Below are positions 45,280 to 53,278 of a DNA stretch of 64,000 nt, in pieces (position 1 is the stretch's first letter; each line of letters opens with the position of its first letter). The stretch comes from Nitrosopumilaceae archaeon (lineage in GTDB: Archaea; Thermoproteota; Nitrososphaeria; Nitrososphaerales; Nitrosopumilaceae): positions 124,001 through 188,000 of the forward strand of contig DASQHX010000013.1 of the NCBI GenBank assembly GCA_035631875.1, written 5' to 3'. Under the pieces are notes generated by a model. That model was not told the DNA's origin, searched no databases, and saw only the letters and a program-made list of their open reading frames with translations. A program made the position numbers and the translations under genes.

Positions 45280-46134
45280 TCAACTGACAACCTCCCCTTT
45301 AATCCAAGAATTATCAAATAACTTGTACACAGAATCCACAAGTGCCTTGGAATCTGACCATATTGCAAATATGTCGTCTGAAGGATTGGTTGTATTTCTC
45401 AAAAGCATGAGAATCTCTTCATTGTCCTTTATCACAAAGCATTGGTCATCTTTGGGACTTTCTTGCAATAACCTTATTTTTTTTGTGTCTATCGTTTTTG
45501 CAAAGGTGGGAATAGCTTTGGTAAGAGAGATTACTATCTTTACATCAAGAGCTGAGTTTGATAATGTATCAAATACTTCAGAGTGAACTAACTTTGAGAG
45601 GTCTTTTATTGATCCCAAAACTAGAATTTCTTTTTTAGCAGAGCTTACCATGTTCAAAAGCTTGCTAAATATTTGAGATTGCCCCTGAAGTGTGTGCATT
45701 TTTTCACTAATCTCTTCATTTATCTCAAGAGCCGAACTAGGAATTTGTTTCCACAAATCAAAAAGTTCTTCTGCTTGTTTTGACAATGTATTGATTTTTT
45801 CTTTTTCTGCATTGATCATTGACAAAATTGCTTGTTCAAGAGGCAGGGGGATAAACTCTGCTGGTGAACCGTGGGTTTCCTTAACTATTCTGCGTTCTTG
45901 TAAACCGCCAAGAATAAAATAAGTCTCTGTTCTAGGAAATCTCAAAGTTTTGACAATTTCAGCAGCAGGTTTAGGTCCTACTTTGGCCAAGTAAATGTAA
46001 ACCTTAGCTTGGTTTTGAGTCAAGCCAAATTTTAAAAGCACATTTTGTATTTTTTCAAGACATGTTCGTTGTTGGTAAAGAGATGAACCAGGTTCAGATT
46101 CAAAAATAGTCAAGATCTTCTCTTGTATTGACAA
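45280..46134 (-). CDS. TrmB-family HTH regulator
   Basis: 284 residues. N-terminal winged helix (LLKFGLTQNQAKVYIYLAKV, RTETYFILGGLQERRI), then a coiled linker (residues about 105-145) and a PLD-like effector domain (KEILVLGSIKDLSKL to VYKLFDNSW). Shorter than the TrmB protein at 33389. Start is TTG at 46134, 30 bases after the TATA-like end of the shared promoter element (46164-46196). Because one copy of that element sits in its own promoter, it is a candidate for the regulator that binds it. Confidence 0.8.
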   Translation of the reverse strand: MSIQEKILTIFESEPGSSLYQQRTCLEKIQNVLLKFGLTQNQAKVYIYLAKVGPKPAAEIVKTLRFPRTETYFILGGLQERRIVKETHGSPAEFIPLPLEQAILSMINAEKEKINTLSKQAEELFDLWKQIPSSALEINEEISEKMHTLQGQSQIFSKLLNMVSSAKKEILVLGSIKDLSKLVHSEVFDTLSNSALDVKIVISLTKAIPTFAKTIDTKKIRLLQESPKDDQCFVIKDNEEILMLLRNTTNPSDDIFAIWSDSKALVDSVYKLFDNSWIKGEVVS

Positions 46135-46163
46135 TTCTAATCATGTTTTATTTCATTTTTTCC

Positions 46164-46196
46164 TATAAAAGATAGTTCTGCCAAAAACGGAAATCA
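46164..46196 (-). promoter_or_regulatory. Shared promoter element, copy 3
   Basis: On the minus strand: TGATTTCC, 3 bases, TTTGGCAGA, 5 bases, CTTTTATA, matching copies 1 and 2. The TATA-like block ends 30 bases from the TrmB start codon, which implies a nearly leaderless mRNA. Confidence 0.6.
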
Positions 46197-46293
46197 GCCA
46201 GTAATTTTTCTATAAATGGATATCAAAAAATAAACCACAAGGTATGTAGAAAAACTTGGTAAATATTTCAGAACTATGAATATATTTTTGCCA

Positions 46294-46674
46294 TTACCTG
46301 CGATATAGACCAAGGCCTTCTAGTGTACTAAGAAGGGTGTCAAGTTGAACTGGTTTTTTTAGACAGAATTTAGCTCCCTTTTTTAACAGTTTATGGATGT
46401 CATCGCTGTCAACAGAAGAAGCAGTAAAGATGATGATGTTTTGATCTTGAATCTTTCCTGATTTTGCAAGTGACTCAACAATATCATGTCCGCTAAATTT
46501 TGGCATTGCTAAATCTAAAAGGACAACATCAAACTTGTGTTGCAGTATCATGTCCAATCCTTTTTTGCCATCACTGCAGGCAGCACATTTGTAACCTTCA
46601 ATCTCCAAAAATTCTGACAACATTTGTGTTATCTCCTTGCTGTCATCTATGATTAGTGCCTCTATTTTCTTCAT
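46294..46674 (-). CDS. Single-domain response regulator (CheY-like)
   Basis: 126 residues from ATG 46674. Acidic pocket in ALIIDDSKE, phospho-acceptor Asp in VVLLDLAMPK, switch Thr in IIIFTASS and Lys in CLKKPVQ. No output domain. In thaumarchaea such stand-alone receivers relay signals from orphan histidine kinases; no kinase is nearby. A 19-bp palindrome sits just upstream of the start. Confidence 0.9.
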   Translation of the reverse strand: MKKIEALIIDDSKEITQMLSEFLEIEGYKCAACSDGKKGLDMILQHKFDVVLLDLAMPKFSGHDIVESLAKSGKIQDQNIIIFTASSVDSDDIHKLLKKGAKFCLKKPVQLDTLLSTLEGLGLYRR

Positions 46675-46680
46675 GGTTGT

Positions 46681-46699
46681 TTTGTATGATTCATACAAA
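46681..46699. promoter_or_regulatory. 19-bp perfect palindrome before response regulator gene
   Basis: TTTGTATGA-T-TCATACAAA, arms of nine bases around one central base, ends 7 bases upstream of ATG 46674. Position and symmetry suggest an operator for a dimeric regulator. Confidence 0.5.
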
Positions 46700-46805
46700 T
46701 AAGATCTTTGATTGTAAATTCGTCTATCTAGTTGACCTTAATTGACAAAAACTGCAACAATTCCTCACGTTTGAGAATCTTTTGGTATTTTGTGATTTAT
46801 GCCAG

Positions 46806-47558
46806 TTGAAAACCACATTTCTACTAATAGCGATTATTGCTATCGTACTTTCTAGTACATTTGTTCCATATTCTAGTGCAAGCGTAGTAGTTGCTACAAC
46901 ACTTCAATATGACGTTACAGCATCATCATCAGGGGATAGTAAAGTTTGCGGAGATCATATCTGTGGTCCTGGAGAACAATGGAAATTGAAGGCGGAACTT
47001 AATGCCCTTCAGCATAAGAATTCAGGAAGTAATATGACTACAACTACACCAACACCGACTACACCAACACCGACTACACCAATTACGCTAAACACGACAA
47101 TGTGGATAAATCATTTAGGATTCTTGCAAGGTGACCCAAGTGTGCATTTATCATTTAATGAAAATAATTCTAAAGTCGGTAGTAACATGAGCGGTCTTGT
47201 GATTGAGTCAAATACCATAGGAAATGTGGCATCTGATGGTGGCGATAAAGTAATAACAACAGGCCTACAAGTACCCCCGCATTATTCTATCACTAATGTG
47301 ATCGTCTGTTATGCAGACTCTAACAATACAAGAAGCTTTATTGATCAAATAAGACTAGATCAACAGAGTCCTTCAAGCACAGCACTCGTACTAAATGATA
47401 CACATATGACAAATACGAGACACGACTGTATGACAAGCCAATCAACACTGGTTAATCCAAGCAAAGGCGAGGTAATGCTTGATTTGCGATTAAACTTTGG
47501 AGACACCTCTGATAAGATTGTAATAAGAGAAGCAGGTTTAGTTCTAATACCAAGTTAG
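46806..47558 (+). CDS. Secreted protein with Thr/Pro linker
   Basis: About 250 residues. The signal peptide (LLIAIIAIVLSSTFVPYSSAS) follows a TTG at 46806, preferred over TTG 46782 because it directly gives a basic n-region. Short CGDHICGPGEQW near residue 55 (two Cys), then a Thr/Pro repeat (TPTPTTPTPT), then a beta-rich domain of about 150 residues. No anchor. Family not recognised; the C-terminal domain may be a carbohydrate- or surface-associated module. Confidence 0.6.
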   Translation: MKTTFLLIAIIAIVLSSTFVPYSSASVVVATTLQYDVTASSSGDSKVCGDHICGPGEQWKLKAELNALQHKNSGSNMTTTTPTPTTPTPTTPITLNTTMWINHLGFLQGDPSVHLSFNENNSKVGSNMSGLVIESNTIGNVASDGGDKVITTGLQVPPHYSITNVIVCYADSNNTRSFIDQIRLDQQSPSSTALVLNDTHMTNTRHDCMTSQSTLVNPSKGEVMLDLRLNFGDTSDKIVIREAGLVLIPS

Positions 47559-47608
47559 TTTTCTACCAAATCTTTTAGGTGTCAAGTCTCTGATGGTAGA
47601 AACCATTT

Positions 47609-48358
47609 TCAAATTACATTCTCAAGCATAGATTCGTTTCCTATTATAGAACCATCAAGTGTTACAATTTTTGCAGACTGGAAATTTTTAATTGATTGAA
47701 GAATTGGCGAGATTGATTTTTTGTAATATTTTTTATACGTGGCATAAAAATATTTGTTAAAGGCAGGAAGAATAATTATTTCTAGAGTTCCTTTTGATGA
47801 TGGAAAAAGCTGGTTTTTTTCTGCTCTAATTGAGACCCATACTCTCTGACCATCTACGACAGAACCTTCCTGAAAAAACACTGGATGTACATGACCCATG
47901 ACTATCTTGTTTACCTGGGATAGATTTTCTGAAGGCATGGTATGTCCATGGGTCAAAAGCGTATCCCCAACTACAAGTCCTGAAGAGCTTACAAGTGTGA
48001 TTCCTTCTGGAAGTAATTTTTGTATATTGGAATCATGATTGCCTGGAATTAGGATAGTTTCAATTTTTTTTCCAATCTCAAAAAATAACGGAACTGCTTG
48101 CCACTCTATTTTTGAGATAAAATCAATGCCTGATTTTACGTCGCCTAGTAAAACCAACACATCTGGTTTTTCATATTCTATTATGGATAAAAGAGAGTCT
48201 ACTGTCTCTTGGACCAGTTCTTTTGGTTCCACATGGATTTCATTAGACAAAAACGTGTTCTCAAAACCAATGTGTAAATCTGTTACAACAAGATAACGCT
48301 TTTTTTCCTCTTCTAGAATCAAAGCAGGCTGTGATTGAATTGGTCTTGTCTGAACCAT
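47609..48358 (-). CDS. Calcineurin-like metallophosphoesterase
   Basis: About 249 residues. All metal motifs are present: VTDLHIGFE (D-x-H), VLLGDVKSG (GD), LIPGNHDSN (GNHD), LTHGHTM and MGHVHPVF (GHxH). This is the archaeal phosphoesterase group that often lies near a helicase and is annotated as SbcD-like or ICC-like; the substrate (nucleic acid or cyclic nucleotide) is not determinable. Convergent with the secreted protein gene. ATG 48358. Confidence 0.9.
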   Translation of the reverse strand: MVQTRPIQSQPALILEEEKKRYLVVTDLHIGFENTFLSNEIHVEPKELVQETVDSLLSIIEYEKPDVLVLLGDVKSGIDFISKIEWQAVPLFFEIGKKIETILIPGNHDSNIQKLLPEGITLVSSSGLVVGDTLLTHGHTMPSENLSQVNKIVMGHVHPVFFQEGSVVDGQRVWVSIRAEKNQLFPSSKGTLEIIILPAFNKYFYATYKKYYKKSISPILQSIKNFQSAKIVTLDGSIIGNESMLENVI

Positions 48359-48393
48359 CAAAGATATACGAACCAGTTTTGAATTAAATCCTT

Positions 48394-48699
48394 GTGAAAA
48401 AAGATTCTGCCAACCTTGACGCGGTCATATCAGGAAGAGGTGTCAAGCTTCACTACTTTGAGCCAAGTAATAGAAAAATCTGGACAGTAGTTGGAAAAGA
48501 TAACGAGCATTGGCTTGACTCGGATTTGGGATTCTGCTCTTGTGAGGATTATTATTTTAATGCCATGGAAAATAACGGAGAATGCTATCACCTAAAATCA
48601 GTAAGAATTGCCAAACAAGAAAATAAAGTTGAAGTTATAAAATTTTCAGATTCAGAGTTTGAAAGTTTTATTACAGCACTTGTTTCTGATCTAATGTAG
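48394..48699 (+). CDS. SWIM zinc-finger protein
   Basis: 101 residues, GTG 48394. The metal motif is CSCEDYYFNAMENNGECYHL, C-x-C-x15-C-x-H, the SWIM pattern (Shu2/Rad55-interacting or transposase associated in other organisms). SWIM domains bind DNA or protein. It ends in a 9-base overlap with the convergent gene at 48691. Being next to a metallophosphoesterase, a role in DNA transactions is possible. Confidence 0.78.
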   Translation: MKKDSANLDAVISGRGVKLHYFEPSNRKIWTVVGKDNEHWLDSDLGFCSCEDYYFNAMENNGECYHLKSVRIAKQENKVEVIKFSDSEFESFITALVSDLM

Positions 48700-49020
48700 T
48701 TTTATTTGGAAAAGATCTTCTTTAGAAACTCCTTTCCATAATCCGACCATTCCTTCTGCTGGAACTGGATCTACCTTGGTTATCTTTTGTATTTTGATGT
48801 GATCTGGGTTTGGTGGCATCCATAGCATTGCCATGTAATCTCCAACATTTCCAACCTTGTCAGGTTTTGCAGAAATTATCTTGTCTTTGGCAAAACCATT
48901 TGTAACTAGTGCATTTGTTGCAACCGATTCAAGGTCCCTTCTTCCATGTACAAAAAGATAAACTGACTTTTGTGCATCAATTTGACTCATGGTACCAGTT
49001 TCAAATGCAGCTTTAATCAA
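48691..49020 (-). CDS. Hypothetical protein, about 100 aa
   Basis: Alternative ATG starts at 49020 and 48990. Soluble alpha/beta protein; the central segment (FVHGRRDLESVATNALVTNG) looks like a small nucleotide-like fold, but no motif is diagnostic. The C-terminus overlaps the SWIM gene end by 9 bases. Confidence 0.5.
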   Translation of the reverse strand: MIKAAFETGTMSQIDAQKSVYLFVHGRRDLESVATNALVTNGFAKDKIISAKPDKVGNVGDYMAMLWMPPNPDHIKIQKITKVDPVPAEGMVGLWKGVSKEDLFQIKLH

Positions 49021-49120
49021 TATTTCTAAAACGCAAAACTAACTAGTTAACCAGAAACAATAGAAGAATCTTCTTGAACAATTTTACAAATTCTTTATCT
49101 CTAACCTTCATATGATTTAC

Positions 49121-49199
49121 CATGGAACTGTAGGTATGGTCTACACGTCTTATTTCCATAAACGTTCCATGACTCCGCAGGGATTAACCCTGCAGTTCC
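49121..49199. ncRNA. Candidate structured RNA with mutually exclusive stems
   Basis: CATGGAAC (49121-49128) pairs perfectly with GTTCCATG (49164-49171). GCAGGG (49177-49182) pairs with CCCTGC (49188-49193). The alternative stem GGAACTGTAGG (49124-49134) with CCTGCAGTTCC (49189-49199) competes with both. A T-rich stretch follows at 49201-49206. On the plus strand this is a leader- or terminator-like switch; on the minus strand it would lie in the leader of the 48691-49020 gene. No known RNA family is recognised. Confidence 0.35.
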
Positions 49200-49262
49200 C
49201 TATTTTTCATCTATAATTTATTTTTGAAAATTTGAGGTGCAAACAAAGAGAAAAATGACATT
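49200..49262. other. Rest of 49021-49557 spacer
   Basis: The spacer of 537 bases before purD holds the structured element at 49121-49199 and a possible micro-ORF at 49263-49385. The remainder (49021-49120, 49200-49262, 49386-49557) shows no gene; an AGAAGA-A-TCTTCT inverted repeat lies near 49063. Confidence 0.4.
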
Positions 49263-49385
49263 TTATTGCTTTTGACTTGAAAGTTGTTTGTTCTTTTCTT
49301 CAAGTTTTTTAATATATTCTCTTAGGCGATTTATAGTTTCTTGATTACTTTCATCATGCGACTTTTTATCATGTAAATGAGCCAA
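49263..49385 (-). CDS. Possible coiled-coil micro-protein, 40 aa
   Basis: TTG at 49385, TAA at 49263. The encoded peptide has a regular charged heptad (INRLREYIKKLEEKNKQLSS). Small coiled-coil ORFs are frequent in this phylum, but there is no further support. An upstream ATT would extend it by two codons. Confidence 0.3.
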   Translation of the reverse strand: MAHLHDKKSHDESNQETINRLREYIKKLEEKNKQLSSQKQ

Positions 49386-49557
49386 GTCAATTCCATATTG
49401 TTATAGATCTATAAAACAATGTATTCCCATTTTTGGAAATGACTGGCAAGTTAATGAAATTCATTAACCAAAGGTAACGCCTGAACAAAACAACCAAAAG
49501 GTAACAGTTCCATAAAACCAATCTTGGAATATATACGAGAAAATTATAGAAAATACA

Positions 49558-50817
49558 TTGACTGATGTTTTAGTTGTTGGTTCTGGTGGAAGAGAACATG
49601 CACTTGGCTGGAAACTGTCTCAAAGCAACAAAGTGAGCAAAGTTTACTATGCTCCAGGTAATGGCGGAACATCAAACAACGTATCCATATCAGTAGATGA
49701 CATTGATGGATTGGCAAAATTTGCATCAGAGAATAATTGTCTGACAGTTGTAGGGCCTGAGACTCCGCTTTCTATGGGTATAGTAGATGAATTTACAAAA
49801 AAAGGTTTGAGGATATTTGGACCAACAAAAAAAGCTGCACAGCTTGAATCAAGCAAAGTATGGGCAAAAAACTTTATGAAAAAACATGACATCCTTACTG
49901 CACAATTTGAGATTTTTGATGATGCAAAAAAAGCTAAAGAATATGCAAAATCAGTTGATTATAATCTTGTAGTAAAAGCAGATGGTCTTGCAGCAGGAAA
50001 GGGCGTGATTGTTTGTAATGATTATACCGAAACAGTATCTGCAATTGATAAAATACTAGTAGAGAAAAGCTTTGGTACTGCGGGTTCAAAAATAATTTTA
50101 GAAGAAAGAATTGACGGAATAGAGGCATCATACATTGCGCTCTCTGATGGTATGGTGGCAATTCCAATGGCCACAAGTCAGGATCATAAAAGAATATTCA
50201 ACAATGACAAAGGTCCAAACACTGGAGGGATGGGTGCATATTCTCCAACTCCTGTTATAGATGATTCCATGGCAGAACAAATTCAAAAAGATATCATCAA
50301 CATGACTGTGCAATCCATGAAAAACGATGGTATTGTTTTCAAGGGATTTTTGTACGCTGGAATTATGCTAAAAGATGATACGCCATATGTTTTGGAATAT
50401 AACGCAAGAATGGGCGATCCAGAATGTCAACCCATCATGATGAGAATGGAGTCAGACTTGTATGATTACATCAATGCAAGCATTGATGGAACCTTGTCAC
50501 AACTGCCGCCTATATCATGGAAGAAACAAAGTGCTGTTTGTGTTGTACTAGCATCAAAAGGATATCCTGATTCATACCCAAAAAATGAGGAAATACTGGG
50601 TCTTGACACGCAAGACAACAACTCGATAGTATTTCATTCAGGCACCATACGCGATAGCAATAGAGTTCTGACTAGCGGAGGCAGGGTACTTGGAGTAACT
50701 GCACTTGGGGGTTCATTACAAACTGCAATATCTAATGCATATTTGCGAGTAAAAGAAATATCTTGGCCTTCCAAATACTATAGAACTGATATAGGAAAAA
50801 AGGGCCTCATGTCTTAA
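49558..50817 (+). CDS. purD: Phosphoribosylamine-glycine ligase
   Basis: ATP-grasp enzyme of purine synthesis joining glycine to phosphoribosylamine. 419 residues. N-terminal VVGSGGREHALGWKL, ATP-binding NLVVKADGLAAGKGV, metal/substrate segment EYNARMGDPECQPIMMRM, and a complete C-terminal domain. Start TTG at 49558. purN and the folate genes lie 8-10 kb away. Confidence 0.96.
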   Translation: MTDVLVVGSGGREHALGWKLSQSNKVSKVYYAPGNGGTSNNVSISVDDIDGLAKFASENNCLTVVGPETPLSMGIVDEFTKKGLRIFGPTKKAAQLESSKVWAKNFMKKHDILTAQFEIFDDAKKAKEYAKSVDYNLVVKADGLAAGKGVIVCNDYTETVSAIDKILVEKSFGTAGSKIILEERIDGIEASYIALSDGMVAIPMATSQDHKRIFNNDKGPNTGGMGAYSPTPVIDDSMAEQIQKDIINMTVQSMKNDGIVFKGFLYAGIMLKDDTPYVLEYNARMGDPECQPIMMRMESDLYDYINASIDGTLSQLPPISWKKQSAVCVVLASKGYPDSYPKNEEILGLDTQDNNSIVFHSGTIRDSNRVLTSGGRVLGVTALGGSLQTAISNAYLRVKEISWPSKYYRTDIGKKGLMS

Positions 50818-50963
50818 TTGAAATATTTTTGTCCTATAGTGTTAAACTGGTAATTCAAATCCCTTAGTGGGTTTTCAATTATCGTCATATGACCATCAAA
50901 GATCACAAATATTGAATTTGTTAAATAACGAATTATAATCATAAAATTATGCTTAAATATTTT

Positions 50964-51470
50964 TTATCTACGTGTTTTTTGCAAAAAACTTCTTTGTCTA
51001 AGAAAACGCAAGAGTGCAACATCATCTTGGCGTTTTATTTGTGATGATATTATTGAGCTTGTAAGCTTTGCAGTGATAGGCTCAAAACGAGTCATGACTT
51101 CTTCTCTTAAGCTTTGCAAGTCGGTTTCCATTACCTTGAAAAAATATTCCTGATCCCCAATTGTAGAATATGCTTCTATAACACGTGGTTCTTTTAGAAT
51201 ATAACTATGCATTTTTTTAACATCCTCCTCGCCAAGTCCAGTCTCTGCTCCAACGTATGCAGAGATCCCAATTCCAAGTCTTGACCAGTCTAGCTCTACC
51301 TTGTGTATGAAGACTCCCTTTTCTTTCATGACGCTTACTCTTTTTGCTATCGTACGCTGATCAACTTTGAGAATCTCTGCTAATTTCTTGAATTGTATGC
51401 TTGCATCCTTTGCCATGTATTCCAGTATCATTAGATCTAACTCGTCAGGCACAAAGACTGGTTCCTTCAT
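50964..51470 (-). CDS. Lrp/AsnC-family regulator
   Basis: 168 residues. HTH (LEYMAKDASIQFKKLAEILK, AKRVSVMKEKGVFIHKV) and an RAM-like ligand domain (VIEAYSTIGDQEYFFKVME). Divergent from kdp; the 183-base gap contains a 19-bp palindrome beginning 9 bases upstream of its ATG. It is the best local candidate to control kdp, but no direct evidence exists. No KdpD/KdpE pair is present. Confidence 0.88.
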   Translation of the reverse strand: MKEPVFVPDELDLMILEYMAKDASIQFKKLAEILKVDQRTIAKRVSVMKEKGVFIHKVELDWSRLGIGISAYVGAETGLGEEDVKKMHSYILKEPRVIEAYSTIGDQEYFFKVMETDLQSLREEVMTRFEPITAKLTSSIISSQIKRQDDVALLRFLRQRSFLQKTRR

Positions 51471-51478
51471 ACAAATCT

Positions 51479-51497
51479 TATGATATTTAATATCATA
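51479..51497. promoter_or_regulatory. 19-bp AT-rich palindrome between AsnC regulator and kdp
   Basis: TATGATATT-T-AATATCATA is perfect over nine bases each side. It lies immediately upstream of the AsnC ATG at 51470, where it could give autoregulation. Lrp-type sites are AT-rich palindromes of this size. Confidence 0.55.
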
Positions 51498-51570
51498 TTA
51501 ATATTTTTATCATGTTATCTAATGGCATGAAAATCTATATACATGTATCTTGATGTAGGTCTAGATTAAC

Positions 51571-51654
51571 ATGGTCACAGATGCAAATTCAGCATGTTTA
51601 GCAAACGCACTAGCGATGCTTGTACCAATCATGTATTCTAAACAAAGGACATAG
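51571..51654 (+). CDS. Possible upstream micro-ORF coupled to kdpA, 27 aa
   Basis: ATG 51571 to TAG 51652-51654; the last base is the first of the kdpA GTG (TAGTG). A TATA-like TATATACA lies about 30 bases before. The peptide (MVTDANSACLANALAMLVPI at its start) is only mildly hydrophobic, unlike KdpF. It may be a leader that couples kdpA translation. Uncertain. Confidence 0.3.
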   Translation: MVTDANSACLANALAMLVPIMYSKQRT

Positions 51655-53270
51655 TGACATTTGTGGACATTGTAATACTATTAGCTGTACTGGTAGGTTC
51701 TCTTGGATTGTCTGTAATTTTTGGACGATATATGGCAAGAATGATCATCTTCGAGGCAAGACCTCTTGAAAAGACATTAGGTAGAATAGAGGGTGGATTT
51801 TACAAAATAATTGGCGTAGACAAATACGAACAGATGACGTGGAAGCAGTATGTTCTAGCCCTAGTAGTGACTAATGTTATTGCAGCTGCCTTTGTTATGG
51901 CAATATTTCTCTATCAGAATAGTCTTCCTTTATCACCAAAACCTGGCCTATCATTTGATCTGGCATTCATGCAAGCAGCATCATTTATCACAAATACTGA
52001 TCTTCAACACTATGCTGGTGATCAGCAACTATCGATCTTCTCACAAATGATTGCACTCATCTTTGTAATGTTTGTAGCCCCAGCATCAGGAATTGCCGCC
52101 TTGTTTGCGTTTGTCAGAGGTTTTATTAGAAAGAATTTTGGTCTTGGAAACTTTTATGTTGATTTTACTAGAATAATCCTAACACTTCTACTACCAGTCG
52201 CATTTTTGTCAGCATTGTTATTGTTGTTCCTAGGAGTTCCACAGACGCTTGATTCAACAATCACGACAGGTACATTACAAGGTGGCAATCAAACAATTAC
52301 CATAGGACCTGTTGCCGCACAAGAATCAATAAAGGATCTTGGAAGCAACGGTGGCGGATTCTTTGGAGCAAACTCTGCTCATCCCTTTGAAAATCCAACT
52401 GGTATTTCAAATGTATTTGAAACTATCTTAATGCTTGTCATACCATTATCAGCACCTATAGCATATGCTCATTTGATAGGAAAGGGAAGGGGAGTCTCAA
52501 TACTTGTTGCCATGTTAATTGGTTTTGGAGTGATGCTTATTCTTGGTCTCACACAGATAAGCGGTCCCTCTGGTCTTGAAACAAGATTTGGAAACTTTGG
52601 TAGTGTTCTTTTTAATGAAGCTTCAATAGCAACAAACACTGGCTCTGCAGCTTCAGCTCTTACAGGAATGTCACCAAATGCAGTGATTGGACTTTTCTTG
52701 AGTATGTTCATTCAAGCAATTCCGGGAGCTGATGGTACTGGGATGATGATGATGATCATCTTTGTCATACTTACTCTCTTTCTAGTTGGGCTGATGGTAG
52801 GAAAAACACCTGAATTTTTGAGCATGAAGATTAATCCAAGGGATGTCAGACTGGCAGCATTTGTATTTCTGATACATCCTGCATTAATACTCATTCCAAC
52901 CGTTATCGCATACAGTACTGGCGATGCGCAAAGTGTTGTTGGCGGTCAAGTTACTCCTATGACATTTACACAAGTTTTGTATGAATTTACATCTGCTTCA
53001 GCAAACAACGGTTCTGATTATCTTGGTACTTCGGCAAACACACCATTTTGGAACTGGTCTACTGCATTTGTCATGCTAATTGGGCGTTATGCACCAATAG
53101 TGCTGATGCTGGCAATTGCAGGCTCGTTTACCACAAGAGATAGAAAGGAAGTTGTTGAACCAATCAAAACTTCGGGACTTCTTTTTGTTGGCGTATTGTC
53201 AGTTATGGTATTCATATTGACAGCTCTTACATTCTTTCCGTTCTTGGCCATGGGACCATTTTCAATTTAG
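51654..53270 (+). CDS. kdpA: Potassium-transporting ATPase, channel subunit KdpA
   Basis: 538 residues, about ten membrane helices; the K+-selective channel of the KdpABC pump. The four filter regions are visible: FITNTDLQHYAGDQ, SNGGGFFGANSAHPFENPT, FNEASIATNTGSAAS and TSASANNGSDYLGT. Start GTG at 51654. Forms a tight operon with kdpB (8 bases) and kdpC (7 bases). Kdp serves high-affinity K+ uptake; in thaumarchaea it is described from acidophilic Nitrosotalea, which may use it for pH or osmotic balance. Confidence 0.96.
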   Translation: MTFVDIVILLAVLVGSLGLSVIFGRYMARMIIFEARPLEKTLGRIEGGFYKIIGVDKYEQMTWKQYVLALVVTNVIAAAFVMAIFLYQNSLPLSPKPGLSFDLAFMQAASFITNTDLQHYAGDQQLSIFSQMIALIFVMFVAPASGIAALFAFVRGFIRKNFGLGNFYVDFTRIILTLLLPVAFLSALLLLFLGVPQTLDSTITTGTLQGGNQTITIGPVAAQESIKDLGSNGGGFFGANSAHPFENPTGISNVFETILMLVIPLSAPIAYAHLIGKGRGVSILVAMLIGFGVMLILGLTQISGPSGLETRFGNFGSVLFNEASIATNTGSAASALTGMSPNAVIGLFLSMFIQAIPGADGTGMMMMIIFVILTLFLVGLMVGKTPEFLSMKINPRDVRLAAFVFLIHPALILIPTVIAYSTGDAQSVVGGQVTPMTFTQVLYEFTSASANNGSDYLGTSANTPFWNWSTAFVMLIGRYAPIVLMLAIAGSFTTRDRKEVVEPIKTSGLLFVGVLSVMVFILTALTFFPFLAMGPFSI

Positions 53271-53278
53271 GTGATGAA

